From CAZGLR01 sp964526635 (lineage in GTDB: Bacteria; Zixibacteria; MSB-5A5; GN15; JAAZOE01): 8,725 bases of DNA. This document shows, piece after piece, positions 1 to 6,090 of the stretch (position 1 is the stretch's first letter; every line of letters starts with the position of its first letter). Below the pieces are notes generated by a model, which was not told where the DNA came from, searched no databases, and saw nothing but the letters and a program-made list of their open reading frames with translations. Location of the stretch: positions 1 to 8,725 of the forward strand of contig CAZGLR010000130.1 of NCBI GenBank assembly GCA_964526635.1, given 5' to 3'. The translations under genes and the position numbers were made by a program.

Positions 1-8
1 CATGTTTT

Positions 9-85
<77 letters not shown>

Positions 86-95
86 ATGAAGAAAC

Positions 96-124
96 ATACT
101 ATATAATCATCTGCAACAAGTCAA
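96..124 (-). promoter_or_regulatory. sigma-70-like promoter of the tRNA-fMet gene
   Basis: On the minus strand there is a -35 element TTGACT (119-124), a 17-base spacer, and a -10 element TAGTAT (96-101). The -10 ends ten bases before the mature tRNA 5' end at 85, so transcription would start within a few bases of it. An overlapping -10 reading (TATAGT with a shorter spacer) is also possible. Spacing and position fit a vegetative promoter driving a stable RNA. This is motif reading only. Confidence 0.7.
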
Positions 125-366
125 GAACCGTTTCAGCCTATCCACAACTTTCTTTTGCTCGTCATTTAAGAGTTGTCGCAGCCTGTCCAGACCTTTCGCG
201 CATTATGTAATACCGGCACCGAATAATCCGGTCCATATGTTACCTGAGCGTCGTCACCGAAACTGATTAACGGTACTATAGTCCTATCGTGCTGTCATAA
301 AATTCCGACCATGTCATTATCATCTCATGTCCCAACACAAACCGCTGCCCAATCCTCCCGATTGGC
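125..366. other. intergenic region, no gene seen
   Basis: I see no convincing gene between the tRNA promoter and the end of the antiporter gene. The plus-strand reading frame that starts at 311 runs antisense through the antiporter and has no family resemblance. A 6-bp hairpin (CCAATC 349-354, GATTGG 360-365, 5-base loop) lies directly against the antiporter stop codon. It has no T-run on either strand, so I do not call it an intrinsic terminator. Confidence 0.6.
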
Positions 367-1846
367 CTATTGCTTATGCCTGGACTCATCGGCCGGCGAA
401 CCTTCGCCAGTTGTGCTTTTCGCCCCTCGCAGCATGGACATTTTCAGAAACGGTGGCGTTACCAGGGTTGTGATGATGACCATAATTATTACTGCTGAAA
501 ACGTTCCTCCGGAAACAACGGCATGCCCTTCATACATCAATTTGGCCCCGATACCGGCAAAAATCAAACCAACTTCACCACGGGGGACCATACCCAATCC
601 GATCGCCATCCGGTTGATGCCTTTTTCGAAAATCGCCAGCGAACAGGCCTGTTTGCCGATGATGGCTGCGATTGTCATAACCCCGGCGAACAGCAGGATA
701 TCCATCTGGCCGAAGGTCTCCAGTTGCACCATCATGCCCATCCGCACAAAAAAGATCGGCACCAGAAATGCCGCAATTGGAGCAATCAAATCCTCAATAG
801 AGTCTCCGGCCCAGGCGCGGTATTCGGTGTAGTGGACTTTTTCCAGGATTAAACCGGCCGCAAATGCTCCGACAATTGGCGCCAGACCAATCACACCAGC
901 CAGCCAGGCCAGCGAAAAACAAATCAACAGCGCGATTGAGAGCAGCATACCCTTGACCTGAAACTCGGCGCCGACACGGAAGATGATCGGTGACAGCATA
1001 TTCCCGATCGCCAAAGCTCCGATGACGAACAGCACCGCCTTGGCCACGATCCAGAAGATACCCAGCGATGAAAGCGCTCCGCCGCTCGAAGCCGCCGTAA
1101 TCACACCCGATACGACTGCCAGGATGACCAGCCCCATGATGTCGTCGATCACCGCCGCGCCGAGGATAATTTTGGCCTCTTTGGTGTTTATCCGCCCGAT
1201 ATCTTTTAAAACTCGAGCGGTTATCCCGACCGAAGTTGCCGTCAATGTGGCCCCGATAAANNNNNNNNNNTCATCAAATGTGGCCATCCCCATACCATAT
1301 TGCACGCCTTTGAATTCAATGGGCCCCGATAAAAATATGAACAAAGATCGATTCATTCGGCAGAAACCAGGCACCGACGCCCCAGCCGAGGAAAAACGGC
1401 GCCACGACACCGAAAACCGCGACCATAAACGAGGCCAGCCCGACTTTCATCATTTCGCCAATGGTTGATTCCAGGCCAACTTCAAATAATAACAGGATGA
1501 CCCCGATTTCGGCGAGTACTTCCAGGGTGACTGAGTGCTTGAAGGGTTCAAAAAAATCGAATCCGATCAGCGCCATGTTGCCGATCAGCATGCCGATAAC
1601 CAGCTCACCCAGCACAGCCGGCTGCTTGAATCGTTCAACGAGATCCCCGCCGATTTTTGCCGCCAGCAATATGATGATCAAGCCCAGGAGTACTTCGGAG
1701 ACTTCACTGGAACCATGTCCCGCAGCGGCGTCCTCACCGTTGCCACCGTTTTCGGCTCCCGCCGCTCCGAATAATTGTGCTGCCCAAAAGAAAACCAGAA
1801 CGACAAGGATCAGCATCGTCCGTTTTCCGGTCAGAAACCGACTCAT
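367..1846 (-). CDS. CPA2-family cation/proton antiporter (NapA/Kef-type membrane domain), interrupted by an assembly gap
   Basis: This is a secondary transporter of the monovalent cation:proton antiporter-2 family, which exchanges Na+ or K+ for H+ across the inner membrane. The gene is read in two pieces: the N-terminal part 1846-1322 ends in IFIGA, and the C-terminal part downstream of the Ns begins FIGATLTATSVGITARVLKD. Merging the shared FIGA gives about 468 residues of unbroken family sequence. The start ATG at 1844-1846 has GGAGG five bases upstream; the longer reading from 1882 lacks that support. Residues 1-31 look like a signal peptide (hydrophobic core, then AGA/EN), followed by a Gly/Ala/Glu-rich stretch and many membrane helices. 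TATSVG (178-183) is the unwound-helix motif. VIDD (208-211, D210 D211) is the two-aspartate ion site typical of electrogenic members, where KefC-type proteins have one Asp. PRGEVG (about 397-402) is also a family motif. No C-terminal TrkA-N domain is present. The ion cannot be decided from sequence. Confidence 0.85.
1242..1333. repeat. near-identical direct repeat across the gap (likely assembly artefact)
   Basis: The copies are 1242-1260 and 1316-1333. They are identical over 12 bases (GGCCCCGATAAA), and over 18 of 19 if one inserted T is allowed. A third, weaker echo, TCAAATGTGGCC, lies at 1274-1285. Both main copies encode the same antiporter residues FIGA on the minus strand. This is what two overlapping contig ends look like when joined by a fixed-length gap. 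Confidence 0.75.
1261..1270. other. assembly gap (10 Ns)
   Basis: Ten Ns interrupt the antiporter gene. The flanks overlap. GGCCCCGATAAA occurs at 1249-1260 and again at 1322-1333, and the match extends to TCAATG on the left of both copies with one extra T in the first copy (18 bases at 1316-1333 against 19 at 1242-1260). The 45 bases from 1271 to 1315 between gap and repeat do not encode the family sequence in the right frame. They are probably an erroneous contig end, so the Ns stand for an unmerged overlap rather than for missing sequence. Confidence 0.9.
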
Positions 1847-1917
1847 ATATCCTCCGCTGTATGTTTCTCGTGTGCCCCCCACAATAGTGGATAATTGTCA
1901 AAAAGATCAAGTCTTGA

Positions 1918-1948
1918 ATATGCCTATTTCCGTTTTAGACAGGCATAT
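1918..1948. promoter_or_regulatory. inverted repeat in the divergent intergenic region, possible operator
   Basis: ATATGCCT (1918-1925) and its exact reverse complement AGGCATAT (1941-1948) are separated by 15 bases. The repeat lies between the start codons of the divergently transcribed antiporter (1846) and Memo-AMMECR1 (2044) genes, 72 and 96 bases away. A dimeric regulator binding here could act on both genes. No U-tract follows on either strand, so it is not a terminator. Eight-base arms can arise by chance in about 200 bases of AT-rich DNA, so the role is inferred from position only. Confidence 0.35.
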
Positions 1949-1986
1949 CTATGGAACGATTCACAAGACGACTTTTCAGGTCTTAA

Positions 1987-2015
1987 TTGACATCGCGCCA
2001 TCCGTTGTGTAGCTT
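1987..2015 (+). promoter_or_regulatory. candidate promoter of the Memo-AMMECR1 gene
   Basis: A consensus -35 hexamer TTGACA (1987-1992) is followed after 17 bases by TAGCTT (2010-2015), a weak -10 match. A ribosome binding site, AAGGA (2031-2035), follows eight bases before the ATG at 2044. The -35 and the spacing are good and the -10 is poor, so this is a tentative call. Confidence 0.4.
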
Positions 2016-2043
2016 GCATCAGCTCTAACGAAGGATACAATTA

Positions 2044-3465
2044 ATGGAAGTACGCAAAGCCATGGTCGCCGGTGCCTTCTATCCGGCAGATCCCGGTGAA
2101 TTGACCCGACAACTTGCCCAGTTATTCAGCCGGGCCGAAAAACGGCCCGTTGCCGGATCGATCCGGGCAATAATCGCGCCGCATGCCGGATACATTTACT
2201 CGGGACAAATCGCCGCCGACGCCTATAAGCAGATCGAGGGCGAACAGTTCGATACCGTTGTCATTATCGCTCCCTTCCATGGCTTCTTCAAGGGTGTTTC
2301 CGTGTATTCCGGCGATGGCTATCAAACTCCGCTGGGAACTGTGGAAATCGATAAGAATCTGTCGGCCAAGATGGCGGAAAAACATCCGAATGTGTACCTC
2401 TCGACGATCGGGCATACCGGTACCGGTGGACGGGGAGAGCATTCGCTGGAAGTCCATATCCCGTTTTTGCAGCTTGTTCTGGGGAAATTCAAACTGGTTG
2501 CCATGGTTATGGGTGATCAGGAAGAGTCAACCATCCGCGCCGCCGCAGAAGTCATGGCGGCGACATTAAAAAACCGGAATGCCCTGATTGTCGCTTCAAC
2601 CGATATGTCCCATTTCTATCCCGAGAGCCAGGCGCGCAAACTTGACAAGGCCTTCGAAGACGCGCTGGCTTCCTATGACACCAACCGTATTATCGACGTT
2701 GTCGCCCGCCAGCAGGCTGAAGCCTGCGGGTTTGGGCCGGTTGCGTCGGTGGTGGAAGCAACCCGCCGCATCGGCGGGGAACAGGTTGAAATTATCAGCT
2801 ATGGCAACTCGGGAGCGACGACCGGAGATTTCAACGAAGTCGTTGGGTATCTTTCCGCCCTCATTACCGGCAAACAGGCGGTTGCTCCCAAGCCAAAAAC
2901 CGCCAGCGCGTATGCCTCGCTGAAAGCACCCGAATACAGCAGTGAAGAGAAGCGCTTCATGAAAGATCTGGCCGCCTCAATCGTGACAGCTCATGCCCGC
3001 GGAGAGGAGTACAGACTGCCGGCGCCAATCAGCCATCGACTTGAGGAAAAACGAGGGGTGTTCGTTACTATCACCTCCCGGGGCCATCTCCGCGGTTGTA
3101 TCGGTCTGGTTCAGGCCCGTAAAAGATTGATCGATGCCATTGCCGACATGGCTGTCTCGGCGGCCTTCGAGGATCCCCGCTTCCCATCAATTACCGAGAG
3201 CGAACTGGAAAATCTTGAATTTGAAATCTCTATCCTGTCACCCCTGGCGCTGGTCACCGATATCACCGCCATCAAGGTCGGTCGCGATGGCCTCATGATT
3301 CGCCTCGATACTCATTCCGGCCTGCTGTTACCCCAAGTGGCCGTGGAATACCACTGGGATCGCACAACATTTCTCGAACAGACCTGCCTTAAAGCCGGCC
3401 TGCCCAAAAACAGCTACCTCGATAAGCGGGCCCAGATTTATTCGTTTAAAGTGGAAAAATTCTGA
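2044..3465 (+). CDS. Memo-AMMECR1 fusion protein (AmmeMemoRadiSam system proteins B and A in one chain)
   Basis: This 473-residue, probably cytosolic protein joins two conserved families. Residues 1-273 are a Memo domain, a fold related to class III extradiol dioxygenases. The likely metal-site residues are visible: H47 in APHAGY, H79 in APFHGF, D187 and H190 in STDMSH, and C228 in ACGFGP. They correspond to the His/His/Cys metal ligands and nearby Asp/His of human MEMO1. After a Pro/Ala/Lys linker (about 278-296), residues 300-473 are an AMMECR1 domain with the hallmark LRGCIG at 349-354. The two families often occur in prokaryotes beside, or fused to, each other and beside a dedicated radical SAM enzyme; that enzyme is not in this window. 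The biochemical role in bacteria is not established to my knowledge, and I do not infer a substrate. The ATG has AAGGA eight bases upstream. The gene stands alone on the plus strand, divergent from the antiporter and convergent with ubiE 12 bases beyond its stop. Confidence 0.93.
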   Translation: MEVRKAMVAGAFYPADPGELTRQLAQLFSRAEKRPVAGSIRAIIAPHAGYIYSGQIAADAYKQIEGEQFDTVVIIAPFHGFFKGVSVYSGDGYQTPLGTVEIDKNLSAKMAEKHPNVYLSTIGHTGTGGRGEHSLEVHIPFLQLVLGKFKLVAMVMGDQEESTIRAAAEVMAATLKNRNALIVASTDMSHFYPESQARKLDKAFEDALASYDTNRIIDVVARQQAEACGFGPVASVVEATRRIGGEQVEIISYGNSGATTGDFNEVVGYLSALITGKQAVAPKPKTASAYASLKAPEYSSEEKRFMKDLAASIVTAHARGEEYRLPAPISHRLEEKRGVFVTITSRGHLRGCIGLVQARKRLIDAIADMAVSAAFEDPRFPSITESELENLEFEISILSPLALVTDITAIKVGRDGLMIRLDTHSGLLLPQVAVEYHWDRTTFLEQTCLKAGLPKNSYLDKRAQIYSFKVEKF

Positions 3466-3477
3466 GAGATATGCTGC

Positions 3478-4188
3478 TCAGTTCTGCGGCTTCCGCCCCA
3501 CATATATCACCGCCGTACCGCCGAACTGCGGATAGAACACCGCCTCGAATCCCGCCTGCTGCATCAACGAGGTAAATGCTTCCGGCGATGGAAACGCTGT
3601 CACCGAGGCATCAAGATACTTATACGCCCCCCGGTCGCCCGAGAGCCAACCGCCGATAGTCGGCATAATATGCTTGAAGTAAAACGAAAATGGTTTCCCG
3701 ATCAGGCTGTTTTGTGGAATCGACGGTTCGATTATCGCCAGATGGCCGCCTGCCTTCAAAATCCGGTAAATGTCCCTGAGGGACACCAGACGATCCGCCA
3801 CATTGCGAATCCCGAATCCAATTGTGACAGCATCGAACGTTCCGGCCAAAAACGGCAGCGCCATCGCATCACCCTGGCAATGCAGAATATGATCTTGTTG
3901 CGTTCCGGTGTGCCGTTGTCGCGAACGAGTCAGCATATGAAAGGCGAAATCGACGCCGTAAATTGTGATATCCCGGCCATACTTCTTTTGAAAAATCCCG
4001 ATAAAGTCGCCGGTTCCGCAGCAGAGATCAAGTACCGTGCCACCGCGCAGGTCACCCAACAGACCGACCGCGCGATGTCGCCAGCGCTGATCCTGAAACC
4101 CCGATAAAACCCGGTTGAGGACATCATAGCGGGGGCTGATCCGATTGAACATTGATCGAATTTCTTGTGGATCACGGCTTTCGGTCAT
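3478..4188 (-). CDS. ubiE: demethylmenaquinone methyltransferase (UbiE/MenG family)
   Basis: This SAM-dependent C-methyltransferase converts demethylmenaquinone to menaquinone, the last step of menaquinone synthesis. Some members also act in ubiquinone synthesis. The 236-residue length is normal for the family. Family signatures are FNRISPRYDVLN (14-25), SAM-binding motif I VLDLCCGTGDF (52-62), the acidic residue after strand 2 in YGVD (D80), GDAMALPF (106-113), TIGFGIRNVADR (122-133) and the C-terminal YLDASVTAFPSPEAF (191-205). E154 lies in IIEPSIP, where many relatives read LEFSKP. The start ATG has AGGA seven bases upstream. The gene lies downstream of the LOG gene, but a strong terminator ends 14 bases before its start codon. 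Its stop is 12 bases from that of the convergent Memo-AMMECR1 gene, with no terminator between them, so its transcript probably runs antisense into that gene. No other quinone gene is in the window, so menaquinone rather than ubiquinone is an inference. Confidence 0.9.
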   Translation of the reverse strand: MTESRDPQEIRSMFNRISPRYDVLNRVLSGFQDQRWRHRAVGLLGDLRGGTVLDLCCGTGDFIGIFQKKYGRDITIYGVDFAFHMLTRSRQRHTGTQQDHILHCQGDAMALPFLAGTFDAVTIGFGIRNVADRLVSLRDIYRILKAGGHLAIIEPSIPQNSLIGKPFSFYFKHIMPTIGGWLSGDRGAYKYLDASVTAFPSPEAFTSLMQQAGFEAVFYPQFGGTAVIYVGRKPQN

Positions 4189-4202
4189 GTCAGCATCCTG
4201 CC

Positions 4203-4228
4203 AAAAAAAAGGGCGGTGTCAACCGCCC
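4203..4228 (-). terminator. intrinsic terminator after the LOG gene, against the ubiE start
   Basis: On the minus strand GGGCGGT, loop TGAC and ACCGCCC form a perfect 7-bp GC-rich stem, followed at once by eight Ts. The hairpin begins 27 bases after the LOG stop codon. The T-run ends 14 bases before the ubiE ATG, and only a ribosome binding site fits in between. On the plus strand the hairpin is not followed by Ts, so it works in one direction only. A consensus TTGACA (minus strand, 4217-4222) happens to span the loop. Confidence 0.9.
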
Positions 4229-4255
4229 CAACATACACATTATTTCGATAAGAAT

Positions 4256-5146
4256 CTACTTGTCTTTCCACCCCATCGGTTCGCGATTGTATTCGCGGAT
4301 CAAGTCCCATGCCTCCTCGGCCGTATCGGCATAACGAAAATAGTCGATATCGCCGGGGTCGATCGTTCCTTCGGCGACAAGAAAATCGAAATTTATCAAC
4401 TGGGTCCAGAAGTCCTTGCCGAACAGGATAATCGGGATTGCCTTGGTTTTGACAGTCTGTACCAGCGTCAGCGCTTCGAACAACTCATCGAGCGTGCCAT
4501 AGCCGCCCGGAAACGCCACCAGGGCTTTGGCCCGCAGCAGGAAATGCATCTTGCGAACCGCGAAATAGCGGAACTGGAAGCAGAGGTCCGGCGTGATATA
4601 CGGATTGGGCTGCTGTTCCATGGGCAGGGTGATATTCAGCCCGATCGACTTTGCCCCGCATTCAAAGGCCCCGCGATTGGCCGCCTCCATGATACCCGGT
4701 CCACCGCCGGTGATAATGACATAATCGGCGCCATGGGAATTTTGCGATTCCGATGATACCAGCTCGGCGAAGCGCTGAGCCTCCTTATAATACCCTGATT
4801 TCGCCTGCACCCGCTTGGCCACCGCCAGTTTCTTCAGCAGTTCCGGATCGCGTGGCTTTTTCTTTAGTTCATTGAGAAGCTTCCTCACCCGCTTGTCGCA
4901 TTCTTTCGGTTCGAGTATGCGGGTACCCCCGAATACGACGATGGTTGATCTGATGTTATGCTGGAGTAAACTCAGCTCTGTCTTGGATAGCTCCAGTTGC
5001 AGCCGTACCGGACGAAGTTCATCGAGCATGAGAAAATCATTGTCTTCAAAAGCCAGGCGATACGATGGCTGACTATCCCACCAGTTACTTACCGGTTTTT
5101 CTTCAGCTTTCTTTTTGGCTGGAGTCGAGGTTGCTTTTCGCGGCAT
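4256..5146 (-). CDS. LOG-family protein (TIGR00730), putative nucleoside monophosphate phosphoribohydrolase
   Basis: LOG-family enzymes cleave the N-glycosidic bond of (modified) nucleoside 5'-monophosphates, releasing base and ribose 5-phosphate. Plant and some bacterial members activate cytokinins. The Rossmann-like core is clear: STIVVFGGTR (67-76), the nucleotide-binding GGGPGIMEAANRGA (147-160), RYFAVRKM (193-200) with a candidate catalytic Arg, and PGGYGTLDEL (213-222), the PGGxGTxxE motif with its catalytic Glu at 221. At 296 residues it is longer than short LOG proteins (about 180-200). The extra parts are a Lys/Ala-rich N-terminus (1-20), a segment up to residue 66, and a charged helical insert at 80-125. 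This resembles the longer bacterial subgroup. The physiological substrate is unknown, and a role in nucleotide turnover is more likely than hormone production. The ATG has AAGGA six bases upstream. The 108-base gap upstream suggests a promoter of its own, though I found no strong one. A strong terminator follows the gene. Confidence 0.88.
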   Translation of the reverse strand: MPRKATSTPAKKKAEEKPVSNWWDSQPSYRLAFEDNDFLMLDELRPVRLQLELSKTELSLLQHNIRSTIVVFGGTRILEPKECDKRVRKLLNELKKKPRDPELLKKLAVAKRVQAKSGYYKEAQRFAELVSSESQNSHGADYVIITGGGPGIMEAANRGAFECGAKSIGLNITLPMEQQPNPYITPDLCFQFRYFAVRKMHFLLRAKALVAFPGGYGTLDELFEALTLVQTVKTKAIPIILFGKDFWTQLINFDFLVAEGTIDPGDIDYFRYADTAEEAWDLIREYNREPMGWKDK

Positions 5147-5165
5147 ATCAATTCCTTGAATTGTT

Positions 5166-5176
5166 GTTACTGTAAC
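5166..5176. promoter_or_regulatory. short palindrome upstream of the LOG gene
   Basis: GTTAC-T-GTAAC is a perfect 11-base palindrome with a single central base. It is centred about 25 bases before the LOG start codon, and so lies in the 5' untranslated region or promoter. It could be a small operator, but 5-base arms are common by chance. Confidence 0.2.
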
Positions 5177-5254
5177 CTGGTATCAAAAATTCAATATCAT
5201 CTTTGACATCATATATTTTTCTGGTTCTCCGGAAAATCCGGCCCCCTGTATTTA

Positions 5255-6061
5255 TTAATCGGTCGTTGAGAGCACCAGGTCCACCTCTTCACCCGGCATT
5301 AATTCGTTTCCGGCCTCTTCCGACTGTTCCATCACCGTCTGTGGCAGGAAGTTCTCATCCATCACCAGCGATACCAGCCCTACCGCCAGTCCACGTTCTT
5401 CGAGCCGTTGCGTTGCCTCATCCAGAGACAAACCGATCAATCTTGGCACAAACACGGTCCGCTGATAGGGTCCACGATTGACCATCAAATTCACTTCACT
5501 GCCATAGGGGATAAATGTCCCCGCCTTCGGATAGGAGAAGACGACGACTTTTTCCGGCAGTGAATCAGCCAGAGTCCATTCCACATCACCCAGCATAAAA
5601 CCCTCGGCCTCCAGTGTCAACCGTGCCTGGCGAATCGAGAACCCCCGTAAATCCGGCACTTCCACCGCCTTTTGCCCCAGCGATGTCACCACTTTGACCG
5701 TCCGACCCGATTTCACCTCGGTGCCGCCGACCGGAAATTGGGTCAGGATAGTACCGGTTGGTTTGTCGGGATGATATTCTTCGGACGTGACCTCCAGCGA
5801 TAAGCCGCCTTCCATCAATACCGGCTCGGCCTCCGCGACTGTCATCCCCTCGATAGTCGGCAGGGGAAACTCGCTGCCATGCCGGGTAATTGCCGGCATA
5901 ATCAGAGAATTAAAAATCACAAACAGCAGAAGAAATGCCAGTAGTAAACCGCCGATCCAGAATGCGATGCGTCCCCAGACTGACGATATTTCAGGAAATT
6001 TCCATTTCAGGGCGTCGAGTAAACGCCCGCTCCGCTTCCTGTTGCGTTTATAGACTATCAT
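5255..6061 (-). CDS. membrane-anchored protein with three PASTA domains, no kinase domain
   Basis: This 268-residue protein has a short basic cytoplasmic N-terminus (residues 1-30, with KRNRKRSGR at 5-13), one membrane helix (about 31-52), and an extracytoplasmic part made of three PASTA repeats: about 64-129 (from PLPTIEGMTVAEAEPVL), 133-196 (VEVPDLRGFSIRQARL) and 203-266 (VFVPRLIGLSLDEATQRL). PASTA domains occur outside the membrane on Ser/Thr kinases and some penicillin-binding proteins, where they bind or sense peptidoglycan fragments or partner proteins. No kinase or transpeptidase domain is attached; the cytoplasmic tail is too short for one. The gene lies 29 bases after rsmB and was probably transcribed with it. 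In Gram-positive genomes a PASTA Ser/Thr kinase gene often follows rsmB, so this may be the sensory half without its enzyme. It ends in tandem TAA stops. The start ATG is preceded by AAGGA and by GAGG, both within a hairpin. The function is inferred only as envelope-associated. Confidence 0.88.
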   Translation of the reverse strand: MIVYKRNRKRSGRLLDALKWKFPEISSVWGRIAFWIGGLLLAFLLLFVIFNSLIMPAITRHGSEFPLPTIEGMTVAEAEPVLMEGGLSLEVTSEEYHPDKPTGTILTQFPVGGTEVKSGRTVKVVTSLGQKAVEVPDLRGFSIRQARLTLEAEGFMLGDVEWTLADSLPEKVVVFSYPKAGTFIPYGSEVNLMVNRGPYQRTVFVPRLIGLSLDEATQRLEERGLAVGLVSLVMDENFLPQTVMEQSEEAGNELMPGEEVDLVLSTTD

Positions 6062-6086
6062 ATATCCTTATACCTCATAAGGATAT
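6062..6086 (-). promoter_or_regulatory. hairpin over the ribosome binding site of the PASTA gene
   Basis: Perfect 9-base arms ATATCCTTA and TAAGGATAT flank a 7-base loop, TGAGGTA (minus-strand reading). The hairpin fills the rsmB-PASTA intergenic space and ends immediately before the ATG. The 3' arm contains the AAGGA ribosome binding site, and the loop contains a second candidate, GAGG. In the mRNA the stem is mostly A-U, so it would be weak to moderate. It could modulate initiation or be a processing site. No U-tract follows, so it is not an intrinsic terminator. Confidence 0.6.
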
Positions 6087-6090
6087 TATC

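Noticed and set aside
349..365. CCAATC/GATTGG hairpin next to the antiporter stop as a terminator
   Set aside because: The stem is short (6 bp) and no T-run follows on the minus strand.
311..852. Plus-strand open frames of 173 and 109 codons
   Set aside because: They run antisense to the antiporter C-terminus, which has clear family motifs. Their translations show no family resemblance and there is no ribosome binding site in a sensible place.
1888..1906. TTGACA on the minus strand upstream of the antiporter as its -35 element
   Set aside because: At the normal 16-18 base spacing the -10 position is a G-run (GTGGGGGGC). An alternative pair, TTGATC with an 18-base spacer and TATTGT, is weak, so no promoter is called.
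983..2012. Plus-strand open frames antisense to the antiporter, including one crossing the Ns
   Set aside because: They are shadows of the membrane-protein reading frame on the other strand. The one across the gap contains unknown residues and has no homology I recognise.
5229..5241. CCGGA-AAA-TCCGG hairpin downstream of the PASTA gene as a terminator
   Set aside because: It has only 5 bp and a 3-base loop, with no T-run after it on the minus strand. A run of Ts lies on the wrong side for the PASTA transcript.
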